This document shows, piece after piece, positions 50,521 to 58,345 of a stretch of 64,000 bases of DNA. This DNA is from Rhodococcus sp. KRD162 (GTDB lineage: Bacteria > Actinomycetota > Actinomycetes > Mycobacteriales > Mycobacteriaceae). The DNA lies in NCBI RefSeq assembly GCF_017168335.1, contig NZ_JABFAU010000016.1:263084-327083 (forward strand). Direction: 5' to 3'. Positions within the stretch are counted from its first letter, which is position 1. Each line of letters opens with the position of its first letter. A model generated the notes under the pieces. That model did not search any database. It saw only the letters and a program-made list of their open reading frames with translations, and was not told the DNA's origin. The translations under genes and the position numbers were made by a program.

Positions 50521-51414
50521 ATGAACGAACAACCGCGTGGCTACTACTACGCCGATGTCGTTGCGGTGGAACAGCTCACGGTGCACATGGTGCGGGTGAC
50601 GTTCGGCGGCGAACATGTTGCCGGTTACCGCACGCTCGGTGTACCCGACGAATGTGTCGGCCTCTACTTCCCACGATCGGGCGAGGCGACGCCGCCACCG
50701 ATGACCGAGGTCGACGGCGTCTGGTGGTTCCACGGGATCGACGACGCCCCGGAGGGCCGTAACTACACCATTCGCCGCCTCGATCCGGAGCGCGGTGAGC
50801 TGACCATCGACTTCTTCGCGCACGAGGGCGGCGTAGCGGCCACCTGGGCGCAGCAGGCCGCGCCTGGGCAGACGCTGCTGTTCACTCGTCCACGATCCTG
50901 GTACTCACCGCCGGCCGATGTCGAATGGCTGTTGCTGGTTGCGGACATGACCGGGTTGCCAGCGCTCGGCAGGCTCGTCGAACAGTTGCCCGCCGGGGTG
51001 AAGGCCCACGCGATCGTCGAGGTTCTCGAACGCGGCGACATCCAATCCCTCGAGACCGCGGCCGACGTCACGTTCGACTGGCGCATCGGATCCGGAAACG
51101 GCGACAGCGCAAGCGTTCTCGACGACGCAGCGCTGGCCTACCCACTACCCGAGGGGCGGGGGTACGTGTGGTTCGCCGGCGAGGCGTCGTCCTCACGTCG
51201 GGTGCGTAAGCACTTCCGCAAGGAATTGGGCTACGAGATCGCGTACTTCGACATCATCGGATACTGGCGCGCGGACTCCGAGAAGTGGTTGGAGAAATAC
51301 AAGCAATACCAGGAAGAGGCGCTTGCGGTGTACAACGGCGTCATCGAATCCGGTCGCTCCGAGCAGGAAGCCAGTGAGGCGTTCGATGCGCTGCTCGAGC
51401 GGGTGGGGCTCTAG
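50521..51414 (+). CDS. Siderophore-interacting protein (NAD(P)H-dependent ferric reductase)
   Basis: 297 residues. FAD motif RNYTIRRLD, NAD-binding LLVADMTGLPALGRLVEQLP, WFAGEASSSRRVRKHFR and IIGYWR. It reduces imported ferric siderophore in the cytoplasm. The C-terminus has an acidic helical extension (KYKQYQEEALAVYNG onward) beyond the SIP core. It is a stand-alone SIP, in contrast to the fused version at 42491. Confidence 0.93.
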   Translation: MNEQPRGYYYADVVAVEQLTVHMVRVTFGGEHVAGYRTLGVPDECVGLYFPRSGEATPPPMTEVDGVWWFHGIDDAPEGRNYTIRRLDPERGELTIDFFAHEGGVAATWAQQAAPGQTLLFTRPRSWYSPPADVEWLLLVADMTGLPALGRLVEQLPAGVKAHAIVEVLERGDIQSLETAADVTFDWRIGSGNGDSASVLDDAALAYPLPEGRGYVWFAGEASSSRRVRKHFRKELGYEIAYFDIIGYWRADSEKWLEKYKQYQEEALAVYNGVIESGRSEQEASEAFDALLERVGL

Positions 51415-51484
51415 TCGGCGTTGTCGAACTCGTGGTCCGGCGCTCGATTGTCCGGGGGCCGGCCGTTCGATCCCGGGACGGAAA

Positions 51485-51503
51485 GTAGCTGAGCCTCACC
51501 TTT
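51485..51503 (+). promoter_or_regulatory. Candidate iron box before the ferric ABC transporter operon
   Basis: GTAGCTGAGCCTCACCTTT contains the dyad AGCTGAG-C-CTCACCT and matches the consensus at 12 of 19. It lies 52 bp before the GTG of the iron-binding protein gene. Nothing else is evident in the 141-bp gap. Confidence 0.6.
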
Positions 51504-51555
51504 GTGGTGTACTTTCATCGAATTGTCCGAATAACCCGTTTTCGTCAGGAGAACC

Positions 51556-52596
51556 GTGTTCACCGTTCGCCGTCTGGCGCTGGTCTCGTTCAGCGCAACT
51601 CTCGCCCTCGGTCTCGTCGCCTGCAGCTCCGGCTCCACCGACGAAGGCACGTCCACCTCCGAGTCCGCCACCGCAGAGTCCGCTCTCGTGGTGTACTCCG
51701 GCCGCGGTGAAGAGCTCGTCGACCCACTGATCGAGCGAATCGGTGGCGGAATCGAGGTCGACTACTCGGGCAACACCAACGCCCAAGCCGCAAAGATCCT
51801 CGAAGAGGGCGACGCGACCCCGGCCGACGTCTTCTACGGCCAGGACGCAGGCGCACTCGGTGCCCTGGACGAAGCGGGCGCTCTCGCGCCGCTGCCCGAG
51901 GACATTCTGTCGCTCGTTCCCGAGCAGTACCGCGGTTCCGACGGCACCTGGGTCGCCACCTCCGCGCGGGCCCGCGTGTTGGCCTACAACTCCGATTCGG
52001 TGCAGGCAGCAGACCTGCCCACCGGTATCGACGGACTGCTCGACCCGCGCTGGCGCGGACAGATCGGCTACGCACCGACCAACGCATCGTTCCAGGCCTT
52101 CGTCACCGCTCTGCGCGTGCAGCGCGGCGAGGACGGTGCGCGCACCTGGCTCGAAGGATTCGTCGCCAACGAGCCGGTTGCCTTCGAGGGCAACGGGCCG
52201 TTGCTGACCGCCGTCAACGACGGACAGGTGGCCACCGGCCTGCTCAACCACTACTACTGGTACCCCTTCAAGGACGAGAACGGTGCCGACGCCCCGGTCG
52301 AGCTGCACTACTTCGAGCCCGGCGACCCCGGTGCGTTGATCAATGTCGCCGGTGCCGGTGTGCTCGCTGCCTCGGACAATCAGGAAGCGGCATTCGACTT
52401 CGTGCGCGAGCTGCTCTCGACCGAATCGCAGACGTACTTCGCGAACGAGACCGCCGAATACCCCGTCATCGACGGAGTCACCTCCGACTACGACCTGCCG
52501 CCGCTGTCCGAGCTGGGCTCGACCGATCTCGATCTGGGCCAGCTCTCGTCGCTCCAGGACACCCAGACCCTGCTCACCGACGTCGGAATCATCTAG
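51556..52596 (+). CDS. Ferric iron-binding lipoprotein (FbpA/FutA family)
   Basis: 346 residues, GTG start with AGGAG before it. Lipobox LGLVACSS with mature Cys23. The class-D periplasmic binding fold begins ALVVYSGRGEELVDPLIERI; NHYYWYPF provides adjacent tyrosines of the type that bind bare Fe(III) in FbpA. It delivers iron to the permease and ATPase encoded next. Probably a siderophore-independent route for iron. Confidence 0.9.
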   Translation: MFTVRRLALVSFSATLALGLVACSSGSTDEGTSTSESATAESALVVYSGRGEELVDPLIERIGGGIEVDYSGNTNAQAAKILEEGDATPADVFYGQDAGALGALDEAGALAPLPEDILSLVPEQYRGSDGTWVATSARARVLAYNSDSVQAADLPTGIDGLLDPRWRGQIGYAPTNASFQAFVTALRVQRGEDGARTWLEGFVANEPVAFEGNGPLLTAVNDGQVATGLLNHYYWYPFKDENGADAPVELHYFEPGDPGALINVAGAGVLAASDNQEAAFDFVRELLSTESQTYFANETAEYPVIDGVTSDYDLPPLSELGSTDLDLGQLSSLQDTQTLLTDVGII

Positions 52597-52600
52597 GCAG

Positions 52601-54181
52601 GTGCTCGACTCCGGGCTCGGCTCCGCACTCCACCCGCTTCGGCGGCGCCACTTCGACGGTCGTCCCGTTCTCGGGGCGGCCGCGGTGTGCGTGGGAGCGC
52701 TGACGCTGACGCCCTTGGTGTACCTGTTCGTTCGAGCGTTCGACGGCGGAACCGAGAAGGTGCTGGGACTGCTCCTTCGGCAACGCACCCTCGACCTCGC
52801 CATCCGCACGGCAGCCCTGACGCTCACAGTGCTCGTCGCGTCGGTCGTGGTCGGAACGCTGCTGGCGTGGTTGACCGTCCGTACCGATCTGCCGGGGCGA
52901 CGAGTGTTCGCGATGGCTCTTGCAGCTCCACTCGCCATCCCGTCCTACGTGTCCGGGTACCTGTGGATCGCCGAGTTTCCCTCGTTGGCAGGCTTTTCCG
53001 GTGCAGCGTTGGTACTCACTTTGTCCTGCTTCCCGCTGGTGATGCTGCCGGTGTCCGCGGCGTTCGCCACCGCGGACCCATCGTTGGCGGAGGTCTCGCG
53101 AACCCTCGGTCGGGGCGCGGTGCGCACGGCACTGACCGTCGAGTGTCGGCGCGTCGTTCCGGCTGCTGCGGCGGGGGCGCTGCTGGTCGCGCTGTACACC
53201 ATCAGTGATTTCGGGGCGGTGGCTCTGATGCGATACGACGCGTTCACGCTCGGCATCTACAGTGCGTACCGCGGGGGACTCGATCGCACCGCTGCGGCCG
53301 TCCTCGGGCTGGTGCTCGTGGTGGGCGCGTTGGTGCTCACCCTCCTCGAACGACGAGCCCGACGCGGTGCTACTGCGAGAGTGGGATCGGGTACCGACCG
53401 ACAAGCCGAGCCCGTCGTCCTCGGCCGCTGGCGCACGCCGGCTTACGTCGTTGTCGCTGCCGCACTGGCCTTGTCGGTGGCGGTACCGATACTGGCCTTG
53501 GGGCGGTGGCTGAGTCGATCGTTCCGGTTCACCGTCGACTGGGCGGACGTGTTGGCCGTCACCGCCAAGACCGTCCAGTACTCCGCGACCGCCGCAGTGG
53601 TGGTGGCCGTGCTCGCGTTTCCGGTGGCACTGTTCGCCGCCCGATCCACCTCGCGGACGGCCCGCGGTGCCGAGTTGTCCACGTACATCGCGCACGGATT
53701 ACCGGGTATCACCGTCGGGCTCGCCACCGTCTTCCTCGGAATCAGGTTCCTGCCGTCGTTCTACCAGACGGCTGTGCTGCTGATACTGGCGTACGTGGTG
53801 CTGTTCCTGCCGCTGGCCGTCGGCAGTACGAGAGCGGTCGTCGACGCCACTCCTGTTGTCCTCGAAGATGTCTCACGGACCCTGGGCGCGGGGCGATTGC
53901 GTACCGATCTTCGAGTGACCATTCCGATCGCCGCACCGGGCATCGCCGCGGGGGCTGCTCTGGTCTTCCTGACCGTCGCCAAGGAGCTACCGGCGACGTT
54001 GATGCTGCGCCCACGGGGAGTCGACACGCTCGCGACCACGCTGTGGTCCACCACCGAGGCGTTTAGATACGGCGAGGCGGCTCCGTACGCCCTGGCTCTG
54101 ATCCTGATCTCGGTGGTCCCGACGGTCGTTCTGACCCGGGCGCTGGGGCGCGCGACGCGGAAGCGAGTAGACCTGCCATGA
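52601..54181 (+). CDS. Ferric iron ABC permease, fused double domain (FbpB type)
   Basis: 526 residues from GTG 52601, just after the binding-protein stop. Two homologous halves of about six helices each, each with an EAA-like loop (SLAEVSRTLGRGAVRT in the first, VLEDVSRTLGAGRLRT in the second), as in FbpB and ThiP. Coupled to the ATPase gene by ATGA. The frame is open upstream, inside the previous gene, and that part is not coding. Confidence 0.92.
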   Translation: MLDSGLGSALHPLRRRHFDGRPVLGAAAVCVGALTLTPLVYLFVRAFDGGTEKVLGLLLRQRTLDLAIRTAALTLTVLVASVVVGTLLAWLTVRTDLPGRRVFAMALAAPLAIPSYVSGYLWIAEFPSLAGFSGAALVLTLSCFPLVMLPVSAAFATADPSLAEVSRTLGRGAVRTALTVECRRVVPAAAAGALLVALYTISDFGAVALMRYDAFTLGIYSAYRGGLDRTAAAVLGLVLVVGALVLTLLERRARRGATARVGSGTDRQAEPVVLGRWRTPAYVVVAAALALSVAVPILALGRWLSRSFRFTVDWADVLAVTAKTVQYSATAAVVVAVLAFPVALFAARSTSRTARGAELSTYIAHGLPGITVGLATVFLGIRFLPSFYQTAVLLILAYVVLFLPLAVGSTRAVVDATPVVLEDVSRTLGAGRLRTDLRVTIPIAAPGIAAGAALVFLTVAKELPATLMLRPRGVDTLATTLWSTTEAFRYGEAAPYALALILISVVPTVVLTRALGRATRKRVDLP

Positions 54182-55233
54182 GCATGGTGATTGCCGGTCT
54201 CGTTGCCTCGTACGGCAACACCGCCGTGCTGCACGGGGTCGATCTGGATCTCGGCGACGGCGAGATGCTGGCCGTGCTCGGCCCCTCCGGCTGCGGTAAG
54301 ACGACCCTGCTGCGATCCATTGCGGGACTGCATCGCATCGACGCGGGCCGGATCACCTGCGACGGGAGAGACATCTCGGTGGCGGGGCAGATTCAGGTTC
54401 CTCCGGAGAAGCGAGGGATAGGCCTGATGCCCCAGGAAGGTGGATTGTTTCCACACCTGACGGTGCGAAGAAACGTCGAATTCGGTGTGCGTGCAGGGTT
54501 TCTGCGGCCCTACCTGTCCGGCCGCGGAGAGCGCACACGACGCGTCGAGGAGATGCTCGAGCTCGTCGGACTGCCCGACGCCGGAGGGGCCAAGCCCAGC
54601 GAACTCTCGGGCGGTCAGCAGCAGCGCATCGCGTTGGCGCGTGCACTGGCTCCGGCTCCGTCGGTGGTGCTGATGGACGAGCCGTTCGCCGCCCTCGATG
54701 CAGGCCTGCGTACATCGATTCGGCAGGACGTACGAGAGTTGTTGCAGTCGAGCAAGACTGCGTCGATCCTCGTCACCCACGACCGGGCCGAGGCGCTCGG
54801 AACTGCCGATCGGGTCGCGGTGCTGCTGGGAGGTCGCTGCGCGCAGATCGACACACCGAGGCAGGTGTACGAGCGGCCCGCCACACCCGCCGTCGCGCGA
54901 TTCGTCGGCGACGCCTATTTCGTCGACGCGACAGCCCGCGGCGGCCACGTCGACACCGTTCTCGGGCGTCTCGAATCCACCACCAGGGCGACAGGAAACG
55001 GACAGGCGTTGCTCCGGCCGGAGCAGCTGCTGGTCTCCGAACGCGAGGACGGCGCATTCGTCGTCGAACACGAGTACTTCACCGGCCCCGAATCCTCGGT
55101 GACCCTCCGACACAGCGATACCGGGCTGCAACTGCGCGCCATCGCTCGGACCTCGGACCGTTTCGCTCCCGGCACCGCCGTTGATGTGTCGGTGACGTCT
55201 CCGGTGCACTGGTTCGAGGGCTCGTCGACCTAG
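54178..55233 (+). CDS. Ferric iron ABC transporter ATPase (FbpC type)
   Basis: 351 residues. Walker A GPSGCGKTT, Q-loop LMPQEGGLFPHLTV, signature ELSGGQQQR, Walker B VVLMDEPFAALD, switch His in LVTHDRAEAL. A C-terminal regulatory TOBE-like domain (about 240-345) follows. Its TAG overlaps the TAG of the convergent gene in the 4-base palindrome CTAG (55230-55233). Confidence 0.93.
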   Translation: MSMVIAGLVASYGNTAVLHGVDLDLGDGEMLAVLGPSGCGKTTLLRSIAGLHRIDAGRITCDGRDISVAGQIQVPPEKRGIGLMPQEGGLFPHLTVRRNVEFGVRAGFLRPYLSGRGERTRRVEEMLELVGLPDAGGAKPSELSGGQQQRIALARALAPAPSVVLMDEPFAALDAGLRTSIRQDVRELLQSSKTASILVTHDRAEALGTADRVAVLLGGRCAQIDTPRQVYERPATPAVARFVGDAYFVDATARGGHVDTVLGRLESTTRATGNGQALLRPEQLLVSEREDGAFVVEHEYFTGPESSVTLRHSDTGLQLRAIARTSDRFAPGTAVDVSVTSPVHWFEGSST

Positions 55234-55850
55234 AGTCGCAGTTCCACCAGCACAACAGGCTCGGGTTGGCCGGGCCAGGTTCCGCGCAGGTGCGGCAGCC
55301 GAGTCGAGGCCGCATCGATGACGCGGCGGACGAGCAGGGTGGCGTGCTCGGTGCGGACGAGGGTGGCGGTGTCGATCTGTTCGACCGTCCGCTCGCCGAG
55401 CGGTTCCGCGAGTGAGTCGGCGCCGGTTCCGGACACCGACGTCGTCTGCTCGCGCGTAGACCTGGTTCCATCGTGTTCCTCGACATACAGTTCGGCTCGA
55501 GTGGTGCCGTTCGAGATCGCGGCTGCAGTGACGGCAACGTACACCGGATCGCCGACGCCGTCGTAGACCCAGCGCTTGCCCAACGCCGAATGATCCATCG
55601 TGGCAACCAGATACGACTCCGCCCCCTCCAGTGGCGCGCTGCGGTAAGTCAGCGGCACCTGCAACACCGTGCCCGATGCCGACCGTAGGAGATGGGTTTC
55701 GACGCCCACTTCACCATCGGGATCGTCGTAGCGATAGGCACCGACTGCCTCGAGGCCGTCGATGTCGAGTGCCCACGGCTGCGCCGGAATCCAGGCCACG
55801 ATCGCCTCCAGTTTCGAGGGGACGAGCGTCGCGCGATGAATGAGAGCCAT
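55230..55850 (-). CDS. Maltokinase N-terminal cap-like domain protein
   Basis: 206 residues. The pattern MALIHRATLVPSKLEAIVAW, then YRYDDPDGEVGVETHLL, YLVATMDHSALGKRWVYDG and a beta-rich C-terminal part resembles the cap domain at the N-terminus of mycobacterial maltokinase, without the kinase. Stand-alone proteins of this kind occur in mycobacteria and rhodococci; function unknown. Convergent with the FbpC-type gene by four bases. Confidence 0.65.
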   Translation of the reverse strand: MALIHRATLVPSKLEAIVAWIPAQPWALDIDGLEAVGAYRYDDPDGEVGVETHLLRSASGTVLQVPLTYRSAPLEGAESYLVATMDHSALGKRWVYDGVGDPVYVAVTAAAISNGTTRAELYVEEHDGTRSTREQTTSVSGTGADSLAEPLGERTVEQIDTATLVRTEHATLLVRRVIDAASTRLPHLRGTWPGQPEPVVLVELRL

Positions 55851-55993
55851 GCAGCGACGCTACCGACGCCGATACGCACCCGACAGGGTCACGATGACGC
55901 CGACAGCCAGGACTCCAGCGCTGAGGAGCAAGCCCTGTAGACAGTGTCGACCCAGCTGCTGGCCTCCTCCTCGACACCAGTTCGGCAGCGACG

Positions 55994-57397
55994 TTACGGC
56001 GTCGACGGTTTCGGCATCAGCAGCGCGGTCACGGTCATGATCACGGCAGCAACCAGGACGCCGATGAAGACCAGATGAATGGCGTCGGACAGCTGTTCGG
56101 GTTCGCGACTGCCGGAGACGCGCGCGTTGACGATGGCACCGAACACGGCGACGCCGACCGCACTGCCGAGGGAACGGGCGAACATGTTGGTGGAGGTGAC
56201 GACGCCGCGCTCGGCCCACCCGACACTCGACTGGGCGGCGATCAACGTCGGACTCGCAATCAACCCCATTCCGAGGCCGATGACGAAACACATCGCCGCT
56301 ACGTGCCAGATCTGCGATTGGGCGTCGAGCAGCGTCGTCAGTGCTGTCCCCACGACGCCGATCGAACCGCCGATCAGAGCCGTCCTGCGGAAGCCGAAGC
56401 GCAGATACACCCGCCCGGACTGGGAGGCGGCGATGGGCCAACCGAGAGTCAGCGTGGACAGCGAGAAGCCGGCGACGATCGCGCCCGTTCCGAACACGCC
56501 CTGTACGAACGTCGGCACGTACGAGGTCAGGCCGAGAATCAGCGCACCGACGAGCATCGAGATGACACTGCTGACGACGAGAACGCGGCGGGTGAACACC
56601 CACAGCGGCAGAATCGGTTCCTCGGCGCGGGACTCCACCCACGCGAAGATGCCGAGCAGAACGAATCCGCCGACGAAGATGGCGAAGCTGATCGGTGAAC
56701 CCCACGCCCAGGATTGGCCGCCCTCGAGCAACCCGAGCAACACCATCGTCGCGCCGACGGTGAGGAGCCCGGCACCGAGGTAGTCGATCTTGGACTCGGA
56801 GCGTTCGACAGCGCCCTCGACGAACTTGCGCAACAGCATGAATGCGGCCAGCGCGCACAGGGGAATGTTGATGAAGAAGATCCATCGCCACGACAGGTAC
56901 TCCGAGAACACACCGCCGAGTGCAGGTCCGAGTACCGAGGACACAGCCCACACGCTGGCCAGGTAGCCCTGCACTTTCGCGCGTTCGGTGAGGGTGTAGA
57001 TGTCTCCGGCGATCGTGATGGCCATCGGCTGCACAGCGCCGGCACCGAGACCCTGCACTGCGCGGAAGACGATCAGCGCTGGCATGCTCCAGGCCAGCCC
57101 GCACAGAATGGAACCGAGGCAGAACACCGCTATTCCGAACAACATGATCTTCTTGCGACCGAACAGGTCGGCCAGTTTGCCGTAGAGAGGTACCGAGACC
57201 GCCTGCGCGAGCAGGTAGATCGAGAACAGCCATGGGAACTGCGCGAATCCACCGAGATCGCCGACGATGGCGAGCACGGCGGTGGCAATGATCGTCGCGT
57301 CCAGGGCCACCAGGGCCGAGCTGAGCATCAACGCGATCAGGATCGGTCCCCGCTCGGAGCGGAATCCGACGTCAGTGGATGAATCGGTCGTTGCCAT
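55994..57397 (-). CDS. MFS exporter, DHA2 (14-helix) family
   Basis: 467 residues. Typical DHA2 features: ALDATIIATAVLAIVGDLGG in helix 1, GKLADLFGRKKIMLFG (motif A), RAVQGLGAGAVQPMAI and SVLGPALGGVFSEYLSWRWIFFINIP (motif C). It could export drugs or, given its nearness to the iron genes, a siderophore, but no iron box was found in its short leader. The 143 bp downstream (55851-55993) hold no gene I can support. Confidence 0.9.
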   Translation of the reverse strand: MATTDSSTDVGFRSERGPILIALMLSSALVALDATIIATAVLAIVGDLGGFAQFPWLFSIYLLAQAVSVPLYGKLADLFGRKKIMLFGIAVFCLGSILCGLAWSMPALIVFRAVQGLGAGAVQPMAITIAGDIYTLTERAKVQGYLASVWAVSSVLGPALGGVFSEYLSWRWIFFINIPLCALAAFMLLRKFVEGAVERSESKIDYLGAGLLTVGATMVLLGLLEGGQSWAWGSPISFAIFVGGFVLLGIFAWVESRAEEPILPLWVFTRRVLVVSSVISMLVGALILGLTSYVPTFVQGVFGTGAIVAGFSLSTLTLGWPIAASQSGRVYLRFGFRRTALIGGSIGVVGTALTTLLDAQSQIWHVAAMCFVIGLGMGLIASPTLIAAQSSVGWAERGVVTSTNMFARSLGSAVGVAVFGAIVNARVSGSREPEQLSDAIHLVFIGVLVAAVIMTVTALLMPKPSTP

Positions 57398-57446
57398 TGC
57401 TACTCATTGTGATCCCTACCCCACGACGACGCGGCACCGGCCCAGA

Positions 57447-57452
57447 TAGTGT
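57447..57452 (+). promoter_or_regulatory. -10 element of purC
   Basis: TAGTGT eight bases before GTG 57461. It overlaps the alternative upstream GTG (57449), which argues that 57461 is the true start. Confidence 0.5.
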
Positions 57453-57460
57453 TGAACACC

Positions 57461-58345
57461 GTGCGACCAACACTGAGTAGCTACGAGCATCTGGCCGGCG
57501 GCAAGGTCCGCGACCTGTACACCATCGACGACGCGCACCTACTGCTCGTCGCGAGCGACCGAATCTCGGCATACGACCACATCCTCGACACCCCGATCCC
57601 GGACAAAGGGCGCGTGCTGACGGCGATGAGCGTGTTCTTCTTCGAGGAACTCGGCGGCGTCAACCATCTGGCCGGTGATCCGCGCGACGAACGAATTCCA
57701 GCCGAACTGCTCGGCCGCGCACTGGTGGTGAAGAAGCTCGACATGGTCCCGGTCGAATGCGTCGCACGTGGCTATCTCACCGGTTCCGGGTTGGCGGACT
57801 ACAACGCGACCGGACAGGTGTGCGGCGTGCCGCTGCCCACCGGGCTGATCGAATCCAGCAAGCTCGACGAGGCAATTTTCACCCCCGCATCCAAGGCCGA
57901 CATCGGCGACCACGACGAGAACATCACGTTCGATCGAGTAGTCGAGATGCTCGGTGCCGATCTCGCCTTCAAGTTGCGGGAGGACACCATCGAGATCTAC
58001 TCCCGCGCGGCCAACTTCGCTCTGGAACGCGGAATTATTCTCGCGGACACCAAGTTCGAGTTCGGAACCGATTCCGATGGCAACCTCGTACTCGCCGACG
58101 AGGTGCTCACTCCCGATTCCTCGCGCTACTGGCCTGCCGATACGTATCAGGAAGGACGCGTTCAGCCCAGCTTCGACAAGCAGTTCGTCCGCGACTGGCT
58201 GACCGGCGAATCCGGCTGGGATCGCAGCTCCGACACCCCACCTCCACCGTTGCCCGACGAGATCGTCGCCGCGACACGCAGCCGCTACATCGAGGCCTAC
58301 GAGCGCATCTCGGGTCTGAACTTCGACGATTGGGTCACGCCATGA
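57461..58345 (+). CDS. purC: SAICAR synthase
   Basis: 294 residues from GTG 57461 (MRPTLSSYEHLAGGKVRD), the same N-terminus pattern as M. tuberculosis PurC. Catalyses ATP-dependent joining of aspartate to CAIR. Blocks LVASDRISAYD, VECVARGYLTGSG, DTKFEFG, LADEVLTPDSSRYWP and QFVRDWL are intact. The TGA overlaps the peptidase ATG (ATGA). Confidence 0.97.
   Translation: MRPTLSSYEHLAGGKVRDLYTIDDAHLLLVASDRISAYDHILDTPIPDKGRVLTAMSVFFFEELGGVNHLAGDPRDERIPAELLGRALVVKKLDMVPVECVARGYLTGSGLADYNATGQVCGVPLPTGLIESSKLDEAIFTPASKADIGDHDENITFDRVVEMLGADLAFKLREDTIEIYSRAANFALERGIILADTKFEFGTDSDGNLVLADEVLTPDSSRYWPADTYQEGRVQPSFDKQFVRDWLTGESGWDRSSDTPPPPLPDEIVAATRSRYIEAYERISGLNFDDWVTP

Larger units (their letters stand above)
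23613..51414 (+). other. Siderophore biosynthesis, uptake and iron-release locus
   Basis: All genes run on the plus strand. In order: NRPS1, salicylate ligase, NRPS2, NRPS3, NRAMP transporter, lipoprotein receptor, SIP-methyltransferase fusion, salicylate synthase, panD, ornithine N-monooxygenase, two FecCD permeases, ATPase, SIP protein. Precursor genes match the A-domain codes (salicylate, beta-alanine, hydroxyornithine). Candidate iron boxes precede five transcription units here. Missing from the window: MbtH-like protein, thioesterase, phosphopantetheinyl transferase, dedicated exporter, formyltransferase. Confidence 0.88.

Noticed and set aside
55860..55931. Very short minus-strand frame encoding a hydrophobic 23-residue peptide ending GAYRRR
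   Set aside because: It looks like a small membrane protein, but the only start is a TTG with no ribosome binding site at a suitable distance; evidence is too weak to call a gene.
55994..57397. Dedicated siderophore exporter
   Set aside because: DHA2 pumps can export siderophores, but this gene is on the other strand, outside the locus, and lacks an iron box; general drug-type export is the safer call.
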